Assembly: GCA_003218975.1 (NCBI GenBank)
Contig: QHPD01000105.1
Span: forward strand, 1 to 64,000
Source of the DNA: Verrucomicrobiota bacterium
GTDB lineage: Bacteria > Verrucomicrobiota > Verrucomicrobiia > Chthoniobacterales > UBA10450
DNA length: 64,000 nt
Reading direction: 5' to 3'
Part shown: positions 49,129 through 59,532 of the stretch, piece by piece
Layout: every line of letters begins with the position of its first letter
Numbering within the stretch: position 1 is the first letter of the stretch
Position numbers and translations under genes: made by a program
The notes under the pieces: generated by a model
Databases searched by the model: none
Seen by the model: the letters and a program-made list of their open reading frames with translations, nothing else
What the model was told of the DNA's origin: nothing

Positions 49129-49659
49129 ATGGCCATTACTGTTCCACGACCGAAACTTAACTGGCGCGAGCGGCTTTATTTGCCCGCCATCGTCGCAGGG
49201 CTTGCCATTACGATCAAACATTTCAAGAACATGCTGCTCGGGCGAACCAAGGTCACGATGCAATATCCCGAGCAGAAATGGGACAGCAGCATGCCGGATC
49301 ATTATCGCGGTGCGCCGGCACTCGTGCGCGACGCCGACGGCCGGGTGCGCTGCGTGGCGTGTCAGCTCTGCGAATTCATTTGTCCACCACGCGCGATTAA
49401 AATTGTTCCCGGGGAAATCCCTTCAACTGATCGCTTTGCCAAAGTCGAAAAATATCCAGAAGAATTCGATATCGACATGATCCGCTGCATTTTTTGCGGC
49501 ATGTGCGAAGAGGTTTGTCCCGAGCAGGCGATTTTTCTGCGCAAAGATTACGCGATCACTGGATTTACGCGCGCGGATATGGTGCATCACAAGGAGAAAC
49601 TCCTTGAGATCGGCGGTGTTATGCACGGCGTGGTGTTGAAATGGAACGAAAAAAAGTGA
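49129..49659 (+). CDS. nuoI: NADH-quinone oxidoreductase subunit I
   Basis: CVACQLCEFICPPRAIKI, CIFCGMCEEVCPEQAIFL two 4Fe-4S motifs. Confidence 0.97.
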   Translation: MAITVPRPKLNWRERLYLPAIVAGLAITIKHFKNMLLGRTKVTMQYPEQKWDSSMPDHYRGAPALVRDADGRVRCVACQLCEFICPPRAIKIVPGEIPSTDRFAKVEKYPEEFDIDMIRCIFCGMCEEVCPEQAIFLRKDYAITGFTRADMVHHKEKLLEIGGVMHGVVLKWNEKK

Positions 49660-49711
49660 GCGGGTTGTTAATTGCCGATTCTTCGGTCGCCTTTCCTTCC
49701 GCAATCCGTAA

Positions 49712-50221
49712 TTGATCATGCCTCCATTCCTGTTCTGGCTTTTCGCGTCATTGATGCTGGTTTTCGGCGCGGCCGTCGTTCTCAATCGCAATCCGGTCGC
49801 AAGCGCGCTCAGCCTTGTCGTTTCGTTCCTTGGTCTCGCCGCGCTGTTCATGTCGCTCGACGCCTACTTTGTTGGAATCATTCAGGTGCTGGTTTACGCA
49901 GGCGCGGTGATGGTGCTTTTCCTTTTCATCATCATGCTGCTCAACTTGCGGGCCGAGGAAGGGCGCCGGATCAATTGGCTGGCTGCCACAGGCGGAATCG
50001 TCGTCGCCCTCATCTTGGTCATCCAGATTTTCTCTGTGATCGGGCACTTCCAAGCCGCACGGCAAACTTTTCCGTCGCTTGAAAGATCGACAACTGACGA
50101 TGTCTGGAACATCGGCGCGCTGCTTTTCAGCAATTACAATCTGCCGTTTCAGATCGTTGGCGTTCTGGTGCTCGTGGCGACCATCGGTGTGGTCCTCTTA
50201 AGCAAACGCGAGCCTCGATAA
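49712..50221 (+). CDS. nuoJ: NADH-quinone oxidoreductase subunit J
   Basis: [28 protein letters not shown]. Confidence 0.96.
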   Translation: MIMPPFLFWLFASLMLVFGAAVVLNRNPVASALSLVVSFLGLAALFMSLDAYFVGIIQVLVYAGAVMVLFLFIIMLLNLRAEEGRRINWLAATGGIVVALILVIQIFSVIGHFQAARQTFPSLERSTTDDVWNIGALLFSNYNLPFQIVGVLVLVATIGVVLLSKREPR

Positions 50222-50223
50222 GC

Positions 50224-50544
50224 ATGATCACGCTCGGCGATTATCTCATTGTCAGCGGCATTCTTTTCGCGATCGGTTTCGCCGGCGTGATGCTGCGCCG
50301 CAATCTTATCATCATTCTCATGTCGCTGGAGCTGATGCTGAACGCGGCAAACTTATCCCTTGTCGCTTTCTCTCGATTCAGGGTCAGCCCGGCTGGCTTG
50401 CCAAATTACAACGCCCAGGTGTTCGTCTTTTTCATCATCACCGTCGCCGCCGCTGAAGTTGCCGTGGGACTCGCGATCCTCGTTGCTCTCTTTCGGGCGC
50501 GCCAAACAACAGACGTGAAGGACATCAGCGAGCTAAAGTTTTGA
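50224..50544 (+). CDS. nuoK: NADH-quinone oxidoreductase subunit K
   Basis: [31 protein letters not shown]. Confidence 0.96.
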   Translation: MITLGDYLIVSGILFAIGFAGVMLRRNLIIILMSLELMLNAANLSLVAFSRFRVSPAGLPNYNAQVFVFFIITVAAAEVAVGLAILVALFRARQTTDVKDISELKF

Positions 50545-50556
50545 GCCGCAAATCCA

Positions 50557-52353
50557 ATGAGTTCAATCTTACCGTGGATTCTTCTACTGGCGCCGCTGTG
50601 TAGCGCAGCCTGTATCACTCTCTTCGCGCTGCGATGGAAAGCGTTGAGCAGCTTTATTTCGATCATGGCAGTACTGCTAAGCTTTATTTGCAGTTGTTTG
50701 GTCTTCGCGCGAGCGGACATTTCAGCGCCACAGTTTGGCTGGATCGACGTCGCAGGTGCTCTCAAGGTCCCGTTCGGTCTTACACAGGATCAGTTGAGCA
50801 AGATGATGCTCGTTCTCGTCTCGGGCGTTGGAGCAGTCATCCACATCTATTCGCTCGGCTATATGCGGGACGACGAAGGCAAGTCCCGCTATTTCGGGGC
50901 GCTGTCGCTCTTCATGTTCGCAATGCTCGGAATCGTTGTGGCGAACAATTTCGTGATGTTGTTCATGTTCTGGGAACTGGTCGGTTTTACCTCCTACGTG
51001 CTGATCGGTCACTGGTTCTACCGTGATGCGGCTGCGGCTGCGGCTAAAAAAGCATTCATCACCACGCGCATCGGCGATTTCGGATTCATGATTGGAATTC
51101 TGATGCTTTGGATGGCGACGGGTTCAATCGTCTTTGCCGAGATTACTCCGCGAATGTCGATGTTAACGAGTCATCCGACGTTCCTGACAGTTGTCGCCCT
51201 GTTGATTTTCTGCGGTGCGGTCGGCAAATCGGCTCAGTTTCCGCTGCATGTTTGGTTGCCGGACGCGATGGAGGGTCCCACGCCAATTTCCGCTTTGATT
51301 CACGCCGCTACCATGGTCGCAGCCGGCGTTTACATGCTAGTCCGTGTTGCCTTTGTCATACAGACATCGCAGACTGCGCTTTTGGTCATTGCGTGGATCG
51401 GCACGATCACCGCTGTCCTCGCCGCGTTGATCGCGACTCAACAAAACGACATCAAACGCATCCTGGCGTACTCCACACTATCGCAACTCGGTTACATGGT
51501 GATGGCTGTCGGCCTCGCTTCAAATGACGCGTCGATGTTCCACCTTTTTACTCACGCATTCTTCAAAGCGCTCCTCTTCCTCGCGGCCGGTTCCGTCATC
51601 GTGATGCTCCATCACGAACAGAACATCTGGAAAATGGGCGGTCTTTCGCAAAAGCTCCCGATCACATTTGTAACCTTCGTCGCTGGCGCGCTCGCGTTAA
51701 TCGGATGCCCGCCCTTCAGTGGATTTTTCAGCAAAGATGCGATTCTTGCGCTCGCCTACCAGCGGAACGTGCCAATCTTCGCCGTGGGATTGTTCACGGC
51801 GTTTTTGACTGCCTTTTATGTTATCCGCTTGCTCGTAATAGTTTTTTTTGGCAAACCGCGCAGCGAAGTTGCACGTGAAAGCCGCGAATCACCAGCGGTG
51901 ATGACAGGGCCGTTAATCGTACTCGCACTTCTGGCAACGCTGGGTGGATTTGCATTCTTCGCCCGCAGATTCCTTGCACTCCCAATCGAAAAAGAAGTTG
52001 CCGTGTTTGTTCCCGCGGTTGCGATCGTCGCGTTGATCCTGGGAAGTGGACTGGCAATCGTACTCTATCGCAACCGGGCGAGCGAACCGCTGGATCTCCA
52101 GCTGTTGCGCCACAAATTTTATTTCGATGAGTTCTACCGCTGGTTGATTTACTGGACGCAGGAACTGCTCGCAGGCGTCTTTGCTTTTTTTGATCGATGG
52201 ATCATCGACGCGGGCGCAGTCAGTGGAAGCGGTCGCGGCACCTTGGGAATCGGTGCGCTTTTGCGCCTGATCCAAATTGGAAATCTGCAAGCCTATCTGT
52301 TCCTCTTCGGCCTGGGAATCGTCGCGCTCATTTATTTCGCCGTTTTCCACTAA
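50557..52353 (+). CDS. nuoL: NADH-quinone oxidoreductase subunit L
   Basis: AVGKSAQFPLHVWLPDAMEGPTPISALIHAATMVAAGVYM. Confidence 0.97.
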   Translation: MSSILPWILLLAPLCSAACITLFALRWKALSSFISIMAVLLSFICSCLVFARADISAPQFGWIDVAGALKVPFGLTQDQLSKMMLVLVSGVGAVIHIYSLGYMRDDEGKSRYFGALSLFMFAMLGIVVANNFVMLFMFWELVGFTSYVLIGHWFYRDAAAAAAKKAFITTRIGDFGFMIGILMLWMATGSIVFAEITPRMSMLTSHPTFLTVVALLIFCGAVGKSAQFPLHVWLPDAMEGPTPISALIHAATMVAAGVYMLVRVAFVIQTSQTALLVIAWIGTITAVLAALIATQQNDIKRILAYSTLSQLGYMVMAVGLASNDASMFHLFTHAFFKALLFLAAGSVIVMLHHEQNIWKMGGLSQKLPITFVTFVAGALALIGCPPFSGFFSKDAILALAYQRNVPIFAVGLFTAFLTAFYVIRLLVIVFFGKPRSEVARESRESPAVMTGPLIVLALLATLGGFAFFARRFLALPIEKEVAVFVPAVAIVALILGSGLAIVLYRNRASEPLDLQLLRHKFYFDEFYRWLIYWTQELLAGVFAFFDRWIIDAGAVSGSGRGTLGIGALLRLIQIGNLQAYLFLFGLGIVALIYFAVFH

Positions 52354-53831
52354 TGGTTTTGTTCGTCATTTTCTGCCCTATCGTTGCAGCAATCCTAATC
52401 ATGATTGGTGCGCCGGCGCGCAAGATGGCTGTAGCTGCATCGGTGCTGACGCTGGGCGCGACGTTACTTCTCCTCGCTTCGTTCTCACCCGAGCAGCACG
52501 ATTTTCAGGAGGTCACGTCGTTTCCCATATCTTCCGAGTGGCATCTTAGTTTCACAACCGGCATTGACGGCTTGAGTCTGGCGCTCGTCCTGCTCGCGGC
52601 AATCGTCACGGTGGCGGCGGTCTGGTTCGCAGGCAAAATCGACAAGTACCAGAATGCTTTCTACGCTTGTCTTCTCTTCATCTCGGGCGGCGCAATCGGC
52701 GCATTCGCTTCGCTTGATTTATTTTTCTTTTATGCGTTTCACGAGCTCGCACTCATTCCGACTTTCTTGTTGATCGGAATCTGGGGCGGCGGAAATCGGG
52801 TCGCAGCGGCCTGGAAAATCACGATCTATCTGGCGATCGGAAGTTTTATCTTGCTGCTCGGCCTGATCTTACTTTATCAAAGCGTTCCGACAGCATCACG
52901 CAGCTTCGACATTCGCGCATTAAAGGCCGCAGCCAGCCTCGGGCAAATCTCAGGAGACGCACAACGCCATATCTATCTTCTGCTGCTCATCGGCTTCGGA
53001 ATTCTGACTTCGCTCTTCCCGTTTCACACGTGGGCGCCGGAGGCGTACGCCGCCGCTCCGGCGCCGGCGGCAATGCTGCACGCTGGAATCCTAAAAAAAT
53101 TCGGTCTCTACGGTTTGTTACGCCTGGCCATTCCGCTGCTTCCAGAAGGCGCGCGACATTGGACGAATCTGCTCGTGCTGTTACTGCTCGGGAACATCAT
53201 TTATGTGGGGCTAGTCACGATCGCCCAAAAACGGCTCGATTGGATGCTCGGTTATTCGAGCGTGATGCACATAGGCTACATTTTTCTCGGGATCGCCAGT
53301 GCTAGCATCCTAGGCGTAACCGGTGCTGTTGTGTTAATGTTCGCCCACGGCCTTTCGATCGCGTTGCTGTTTGCGCTCGCAGGCGAATTGCGCAAGCGAA
53401 CCGGCACCTTGGTTTTCGAAGAATTGGGCGGCCTTGCGAAAGTGATGCCTTTCGCCGGGCTCGCTTTTGGTCTCGGCGCATTTGCTGCGATCGGTCTTCC
53501 AGGCTTCGCAAATTTTGCCGGCGAAATCATGATCTTTTTCGGCGCGTTCAAGAACGGCTGGGAAATCGGCCGCTTTCATATTTTTCAAATTGCAACCGTG
53601 CTAGCGCTGTGGGGCATGGTGATCTCGACTGTCTATATGCTGCGCGCCTACCGGAAAGTCTTCATGGGCGCGCTGAATGAGCGCTGGACTGGACTTGTCG
53701 ATCTGCGGTCCGCCTTGCGCGTACCCGTGACGCTATTGGTCGGCGCGCTGCTCTGCTACGGATTTTTTCCCCAATCCTTTGTGCGAATGACCACGCCTGC
53801 CTTTCGCACTTATCTCACCGCGAACAAATAA
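52353..53831 (+). CDS. nuoM: NADH-quinone oxidoreductase subunit M (ORF opens at 52197; TAATG overlap with nuoL)
   Basis: LFPFHTWAPEAYAAAPAPAAMLHAGILKKFGLYGLLRLAIPLLPEG. Confidence 0.96.
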   Translation: MVLFVIFCPIVAAILIMIGAPARKMAVAASVLTLGATLLLLASFSPEQHDFQEVTSFPISSEWHLSFTTGIDGLSLALVLLAAIVTVAAVWFAGKIDKYQNAFYACLLFISGGAIGAFASLDLFFFYAFHELALIPTFLLIGIWGGGNRVAAAWKITIYLAIGSFILLLGLILLYQSVPTASRSFDIRALKAAASLGQISGDAQRHIYLLLLIGFGILTSLFPFHTWAPEAYAAAPAPAAMLHAGILKKFGLYGLLRLAIPLLPEGARHWTNLLVLLLLGNIIYVGLVTIAQKRLDWMLGYSSVMHIGYIFLGIASASILGVTGAVVLMFAHGLSIALLFALAGELRKRTGTLVFEELGGLAKVMPFAGLAFGLGAFAAIGLPGFANFAGEIMIFFGAFKNGWEIGRFHIFQIATVLALWGMVISTVYMLRAYRKVFMGALNERWTGLVDLRSALRVPVTLLVGALLCYGFFPQSFVRMTTPAFRTYLTANK

Positions 53832-53833
53832 TC

Positions 53834-55252
53834 GTGATCACAGCGCCACTACTTGAGGTCGGCGTCCTAGTGCTCGGGATGGTGATCCTGATGTTCGAGG
53901 CCTTCGCCACGAAGATCGACAAGCGGATTTTGGCTTTCGCCGCAATCGCCGGTCTGGCGATCGTTCTTGTCGCGACCTTCTTCGTCGCTCCAGTCCCATC
54001 GCCTAATCAAGCGACCGGTTTCTGGAATTTTTACACGGTTGATCGGTTGTCGGTCTTCTTCAAACAATTCGCACTACTGACCACGATACTCGTGCTCATC
54101 ATGATGATCGATTATGCGCCAGCGGTGCGCAGTTCCTTTCCCGGTGCACACGATGGATTGGGCGAGTTTTTCACGGTGCCAATTTTCACATGTGCCGGCC
54201 TGATGTATCTGGTGTCGGCCATCGATTTCATCTTCATCTTCGTCTCGCTCGAGCTGGTGACGATTTCGTTTTACGTCCTAGTCAGTTTTACAAGAAAAAA
54301 TCCCGTCACGCTCGAAGCCGGCGTGAAATACCTGGTATTGAGTGCGCTTTCCACAGCGTTCCTTGTGTACGGAATCGCCTGGATTTTCGGGGTAACAGGC
54401 CAGACAAACTTGCAGCGAATCACGGAGGCGTTGGCTACTCCGAGTACAGATCAAAGCGCAACGCTCTTAGGAATGGTGCTCGTTCTTGTCGCCCTCGGTT
54501 TCAAAATTGCGGCCGTGCCATTTCAAATCTGGGTGCCGGATGTTTACCAAGGCGCGCCCACGCCGGTCACTGCATATCTCTCGGTCGGCTCGAAGGCGGC
54601 CGGTTTCGTCGTGCTGCTGCGGGTGCTGCGTCCATTCGCGACGCTTCCGCAAATGCAACGATTGCTCGTTTTAATTGCATTATTGACTTTGATCTACGGA
54701 AACCTGGCTGCCCTGCCACAGGGAAATTTAAAACGGCTCCTCGCGTACTCCAGCATTGCGCACACAGGTTATTTACTCATCGGAGTTGTCTGTTTGGATA
54801 GTAACGCAGTTGTTTTTTATCTGGTGGCTTACCTGCTCATGACACACCTTAGCTTTGCCGTTCTCGTCATTGTGGCGCAACAAACGGGTGAACAGATCGC
54901 CGATTTCGACGGCTTGGCAAAGCGCTCGCCTTTCCTCGCCTTCGCTATGTTAATCGGGATGGTGTCGCTCGCCGGTGTGCCATTCACCGCCGGCTTTTTG
55001 GGGAAGTTTTTTATCTTCTACGCCGCAATTTTGCAGCGCCAGATCGCGCTGGTCGTTATCGGCGTGATCACTGTCGGCTGCGGCTTTTACTACTATTTGA
55101 AAGTCGTTCGCGCCATGTATTGGCAGCCTGCTGCGAAGATCGACAACATTTCAGTCAGCACCCTTTCGCGCATCGCGATTGGCGCGTTAATCGCCGCGAC
55201 AATCTGGCTCGGCGTCTATCCGCAGCCAATTTTGGATGCGTTGAAGCGATAA
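53834..55252 (+). CDS. nuoN: NADH-quinone oxidoreductase subunit N
   Basis: AAVPFQIWVPDVYQGAPTPVTAYLSVGSKAAGFVVLLR, LKRLLAYSSIAHTGYLLIG. Confidence 0.96.
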   Translation: MITAPLLEVGVLVLGMVILMFEAFATKIDKRILAFAAIAGLAIVLVATFFVAPVPSPNQATGFWNFYTVDRLSVFFKQFALLTTILVLIMMIDYAPAVRSSFPGAHDGLGEFFTVPIFTCAGLMYLVSAIDFIFIFVSLELVTISFYVLVSFTRKNPVTLEAGVKYLVLSALSTAFLVYGIAWIFGVTGQTNLQRITEALATPSTDQSATLLGMVLVLVALGFKIAAVPFQIWVPDVYQGAPTPVTAYLSVGSKAAGFVVLLRVLRPFATLPQMQRLLVLIALLTLIYGNLAALPQGNLKRLLAYSSIAHTGYLLIGVVCLDSNAVVFYLVAYLLMTHLSFAVLVIVAQQTGEQIADFDGLAKRSPFLAFAMLIGMVSLAGVPFTAGFLGKFFIFYAAILQRQIALVVIGVITVGCGFYYYLKVVRAMYWQPAAKIDNISVSTLSRIAIGALIAATIWLGVYPQPILDALKR

Positions 55253-55295
55253 CAAGGAACGACGCCGTTGGGCAGCCGTCACTTCTTGAGCGATG

Positions 55296-56018
55296 CTAAT
55301 CGCTCAATTCAACGTTCCAGTACGCAAGATCGACAAAATGCTTCCAGAGATCGTGCTGCGGCGCGGAAAAAGTGATCTGGACAAACGGGCGCCATTTGGG
55401 CCGCTTCGGTTTGCGGATCAGGCTCATGTGGGCTTCTCGCGGAAGCCGGTTGCCCTTCCGTGTATTACAGGCGATACACGAGCAGACCACGTTTTCCCAG
55501 GTCGTCATCCCGCCGCGATCGCGCGGCACCACGTGATCGAGATTGAGGTCGCTACGTTCAAAAACTTCTCCACAGTACTGGCAGGTGTTCTTGTCGCGTT
55601 CGAAAACGTTGTGACGCGTAAACTTTACCTCCTTTTTCGGAAGCCGATCAAAAACTAAAAGCACAATCACGCGGGGCACACGAATCTTGAACGAAATCGT
55701 CGTGACCACTTCATGGTCGGGCGCGTTCGCCGACAAGTCGCGCCAGCTTTCGAAATCGTGCGTCATGAAATTGTTCGCCTGATCGGATGAAACAATGTAG
55801 GCGTGACCCGCATATACCAGCGCAAAGGCGCGGCGCGCCGTGCAGATGTTCACCGCCTGCCAGAGGCGGTTCAGCACCAAAACCTGACTGTTCAACGATG
55901 TATGCAAATCTCTCGTCAATCGCGTTGCCGCCCGCTTTTTGCGGACTTCCACGTAAATTTGCGCGACGGTACCATTGGCAGTTTTCGCTGTCAACGGAGC
56001 GGCCAGATCCGCCATCAA
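55296..56018 (-). CDS. HNH endonuclease (start codon uncertain)
   Basis: NTCQYCGEVFERSDLNLDHVVPRDRGGMTTWENVVCSCIACNTRKGNR. Confidence 0.9.
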   Translation of the reverse strand: MMADLAAPLTAKTANGTVAQIYVEVRKKRAATRLTRDLHTSLNSQVLVLNRLWQAVNICTARRAFALVYAGHAYIVSSDQANNFMTHDFESWRDLSANAPDHEVVTTISFKIRVPRVIVLLVFDRLPKKEVKFTRHNVFERDKNTCQYCGEVFERSDLNLDHVVPRDRGGMTTWENVVCSCIACNTRKGNRLPREAHMSLIRKPKRPKWRPFVQITFSAPQHDLWKHFVDLAYWNVELSD

Positions 56019-56078
56019 TAGGCACGAATAAATTGTTGTTTTAGGCGTTCGTGTTTATTCATGGCCATCTGGGGTTAA

Positions 56079-57041
56079 ATGAAAGCGCAATTTCCAACCG
56101 AGCAAACCGAGTCCGGCGAGTTTCAAAGACAGGAAGACGCGTTCCGTGAGTGGATCTCGAATGACGGATCGACACCTTATGCTTCCGCCGCGGGGCGTTA
56201 TCATCTTTATGTTTCGCTGGCGTGTCCGTGGGCGAGTCGCACGGTCATTTTTCGCAAGTTAAAGGGGCTCGAAAACTCGATCGGCATGACAATTGTTGAT
56301 CCTATCCGGGACGACCAGGGTTGGGCGTTCCGCGATCCGTCCGGCAAGCTTCCGCCGGGCGCGCGGTTTGAATCAACCGATCCGGTCAATGGCTTTAAAT
56401 TTTTGAGCGAGGCCTACAAAGCAACCGATCCAAACTTCGACCAGCGCGTCACCGTGCCTGTGCTTTGGGACAAGGAAACGAAAAGGATCGTGAACAATTG
56501 CGAGGACGATATCTGCCGCATGTTCAACGATGTGTTTAATGACTTCGCCGAAAACAAAGATGTCGATCTTTTCCCGAAAGAGATCGAAGCCGAGAATGCG
56601 AAGCTATGCGATTTTCTTTACAACAACGTAAACAACGGCGTTTACAAGGTCGGCTTCGCAACGCGCCAGCGACCGTACGAGATTGCCTGCCGGAAGCTTT
56701 TTGAAGCGCTCGATCAGTTGGAGAAGCGCTTATCGACGAGCCGCTACTTATTCGATAATCGCATCGTCGAAGCGGACTGGCGATTTTTCTGCACGCTCGT
56801 GCGGTTCGACGCCGTTTATCACGGCCATTTCAAATGCAATCTGCGCCGCATTATCGATTACCCGAACCTGCAAGGGTATTTGATGGACTTGTACCAACAG
56901 CCCGGAATCTCGGACACCGTGAACTTCGATCACATCAAGCGGCATTACTACATGACGCACACCGAAATTAATCCGACGCGAATCGTCCCCATCGGCCCTG
57001 TAATCGATCTCACACGGTCGCACGGCCGCGAGAACTATTAA
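56079..57041 (+). CDS. Glutathionyl-hydroquinone reductase-like (Xi-class GST, YqjG/ECM4 family)
   Basis: GRYHLYVSLACPWASRTVIFRKLKGLE, PVLWDKETKRIVNNCEDDICRMFN. Confidence 0.92.
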   Translation: MKAQFPTEQTESGEFQRQEDAFREWISNDGSTPYASAAGRYHLYVSLACPWASRTVIFRKLKGLENSIGMTIVDPIRDDQGWAFRDPSGKLPPGARFESTDPVNGFKFLSEAYKATDPNFDQRVTVPVLWDKETKRIVNNCEDDICRMFNDVFNDFAENKDVDLFPKEIEAENAKLCDFLYNNVNNGVYKVGFATRQRPYEIACRKLFEALDQLEKRLSTSRYLFDNRIVEADWRFFCTLVRFDAVYHGHFKCNLRRIIDYPNLQGYLMDLYQQPGISDTVNFDHIKRHYYMTHTEINPTRIVPIGPVIDLTRSHGRENY

Positions 57042-57115
57042 TCAGAGAAGCTGCCCATAAACGGCTGAAACGAGCCAGTCGCGAACATCCGTTCCCCGCA
57101 CATTCAGAACAGCAG

Positions 57116-57469
57116 CTACAACGGTGCTTCGCTTACGATGACTTCCAGTTTTATTTCCTGAAACGCGAGCTGATCGTGAATCATGCCGAGCAATTCGAGT
57201 GCGCGCGTATTGGGCATCTGTGCACAGCGCAACTCAATCCGCGCCGGTTTCCCGACAAGCTCCGGATGTTCGCTTGCCATCTCGCCGTCGAGCAGGAATG
57301 AAACATAGGCGTTGAAGCGCTCCTGCAACGCGAGCAATCGCTCGTCCGAACCATCCCACGGATCGAGTTCGTCCATTCGCAGCACGACTTCGCCCGTCTT
57401 CGTGTCCTGCGCGATCACATCGATCATGCCGATCCGATCTTGAGTTTTTGCGCGTGGTTGTCCGTTCAT
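57116..57469 (-). CDS. Conserved hypothetical protein (DUF6572-like pattern; ORF opens at 57592)
   Basis: IGMIDVIAQDTKTGEVVLRMDELDPWDGSDERLLALQERFNAYVSFLLDGEM. Confidence 0.65.
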   Translation of the reverse strand: MNGQPRAKTQDRIGMIDVIAQDTKTGEVVLRMDELDPWDGSDERLLALQERFNAYVSFLLDGEMASEHPELVGKPARIELRCAQMPNTRALELLGMIHDQLAFQEIKLEVIVSEAPL

Positions 57470-57497
57470 TTGCGCTCCAAATCGAAACAGCGCACGC

Positions 57498-58283
57498 CTA
57501 CATCTTGAATCGCTCGCCAAGATAAAGCTGGCGACTGATGGGATCGTTGATGAGAAAATCTTTCGTGCCTTCGCTTTCGACCCGGCCGTCATAAATCAAA
57601 TAGGCGCGATCCACGATCGCCAACGTCTCGCGCACATTGTGGTCGGTAATCATGATGGCAAGGCCTAATTTGCGGAGGTTTACGATAATCTGTTGAACGT
57701 CATAAACGGCAATTGGATCTACGCCGCTGAAAGGCTCATCGAGCATTAATAATTTCGGTTTCGTCACTAGCGAACGCGCAATGGTTAGGCGCCGTTTCTC
57801 ACCGCCGCTCAATGTGAGCGCAATGTTCTTCGCGATTCGCTCAATGCCGAACTGGTGCAGCAACTGATCGCAACGATTGCGCCGTTCTGCCTTGCTCAGG
57901 GGCAGCGTCTCCAAAATCGCCATGATGTTTTGCTCAACAGTCATCTTGCGAAAAATGGATTCTTCCTGAGGCAAATAACCCATGCCGAGTCTCGCGCGTT
58001 TGTACATCGGATAGTCCGTCACATCGGTATCGGAAAAAATCACGCGGCCACTGTTTGGCCTGACCAGACCGACGATCATGTAAAAACTGGTCGTTTTGCC
58101 TGCGCCATTCGGTCCGAGCAGTCCGACGATCTCGCCCGCGCGAACATGCATGTTAATGCCGTCCACGACGGCCCGGCCACCATAGATCTTCACCAAATCC
58201 TCAGTGATTAGGACATTTTCTTTCTTTGCTGCCGGCGGCGAAGTGACTTTCGGAGCTGAGACAGGCGCAGTTTGGCTGATCAT
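57498..58283 (-). CDS. lptB: LPS export ABC transporter ATP-binding protein
   Basis: GLLGPNGAGKTTSFYMIVGLVRPNSGRVIFSDTDVTDYPMYKRARLGMGYLPQEESIFRKMTVEQNI. Confidence 0.96.
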   Translation of the reverse strand: MISQTAPVSAPKVTSPPAAKKENVLITEDLVKIYGGRAVVDGINMHVRAGEIVGLLGPNGAGKTTSFYMIVGLVRPNSGRVIFSDTDVTDYPMYKRARLGMGYLPQEESIFRKMTVEQNIMAILETLPLSKAERRNRCDQLLHQFGIERIAKNIALTLSGGEKRRLTIARSLVTKPKLLMLDEPFSGVDPIAVYDVQQIIVNLRKLGLAIMITDHNVRETLAIVDRAYLIYDGRVESEGTKDFLINDPISRQLYLGERFKM

Positions 58284-58969
58284 GGTTTTGGCAACGGTGG
58301 TGGACTTAGACTCGGAGAAGGTAAAGGACTCGCTTCGGCCTTCTTTTCTTCCTTCAGTTGCTGCCGAATCTCGGTGCGACTCGGGCCGTGCGTCGTCAGT
58401 TGGCTATTCTGGTTGATGATCATGACGGTATCGGGGCTGGTCGCCAAGTGCATGTTTAATCCTTCCTGCACACGCGGCGTTCCCGTCAATTCAACATTGC
58501 CGGTCGCGGCGGTATAGACAGCTTTGTCAGCACGACCGACTGCGCGGGTAGGCGGACCGCCGCTCGGATCGGGGCGGTCGCGAACCAATCCGACGTTACC
58601 TTCGGCAATAGCTTTCTCCAGGCCCTGATTTTGTCCCTTTGTAATAAACACGGTCAACTTGTCGGATTGAAGATTGAAACGCGGATCGGTTACCTTCACT
58701 CGGCCGCTAAAGATGCCCATGTTCTTTGTTGAATCAAAAAACGCTTCATCTGCGTAGATTTCCGTTGTGGTTGGTTCGTTAGATTGCAGGCCAGTCGCAA
58801 AGAGATTAGCTGATTTAGTCGCTGGCGGTTTATTTTCTTTTTCGGCAGCTGCTTTTTCCGCCTTCTTTGCGCGCGCAGGAGAAGCGACTGGCGCTGCGGC
58901 GACCTGTCCGTGCGAGTGCGGCGTCGTGGCACTAGCGATAAACAAAATGCACACCGCCAATTTTTTCAT
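58280..58969 (-). CDS. lptA: LptA/OstA-like periplasmic LPS transport protein
   Basis: TEIYADEAFFDSTKNMGIFSGRVKVTDPRFNLQSDKLTVFI; adjacent to lptB. Confidence 0.8.
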   Translation of the reverse strand: MKKLAVCILFIASATTPHSHGQVAAAPVASPARAKKAEKAAAEKENKPPATKSANLFATGLQSNEPTTTEIYADEAFFDSTKNMGIFSGRVKVTDPRFNLQSDKLTVFITKGQNQGLEKAIAEGNVGLVRDRPDPSGGPPTRAVGRADKAVYTAATGNVELTGTPRVQEGLNMHLATSPDTVMIINQNSQLTTHGPSRTEIRQQLKEEKKAEASPLPSPSLSPPPLPKP

Positions 58970-59532
58970 TCGTTCGTGTCTGGTTTTTCTTCCAAATGCG
59001 ATCGGTCAGTGATTACCATTTTTACGTTGCCGATCAATCGGCCGGTCCTCGTATCCGGGTCGAACTGGACAGAATCGCCGACGATATTGAAATCTGCGCG
59101 CTGAATTGTTGTGCGCTCTTGCGAACTCAGGATGCGGGTCTTCAAGTCAAGGACCGACGTGTGCATGTCGATCTGGAGATCGGGTTGGTTCTCCGGTGTG
59201 TAGGTCGTGATTTTAAGATGTTCAAAGCCGACGTGTCCTTCATCAATCCGTCGCGCCATTCCCGCTTCAAATCTTCCCCGTAGATGGCCTTCGCCGTCGA
59301 AATCCGGTAACACAAGACCTTTCGCTTCGTGGCCGATTGGCAGCGGAATATTAGCCAGACTCTGCTCGCCCGGAGAACCGGAGGGACTGGCTGTAGCACG
59401 AGCCTGCTTCTTTTTGTGAGCTTTGGATTGAGCGGAGACCTGTGCCGCCGATATCAATACCGGCAACAATATTGACAATGACCAAACCAGCCAGCCGCGC
59501 GATGCGCAGCGGCCGCTACGACACAGCAGCAT
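58966..59532 (-). CDS. lptC: LptC-like LPS transport protein
   Basis: Signal peptide; GLVLPDFDGEGHLRGRFEAGMARRIDEGHVGFEHLKITTYTPENQPDLQIDMHTSVLDLKTRILSS; position in lpt cluster. Confidence 0.65.
   Translation of the reverse strand: MLLCRSGRCASRGWLVWSLSILLPVLISAAQVSAQSKAHKKKQARATASPSGSPGEQSLANIPLPIGHEAKGLVLPDFDGEGHLRGRFEAGMARRIDEGHVGFEHLKITTYTPENQPDLQIDMHTSVLDLKTRILSSQERTTIQRADFNIVGDSVQFDPDTRTGRLIGNVKMVITDRSHLEEKPDTNE

Noticed and set aside
55296-56018. HNH endonuclease as a homing or defence system component
   Set aside because: Isolated between nuoN and a GST-family gene, with no partner methylase, toxin/antitoxin or insertion signature; widespread standalone family.
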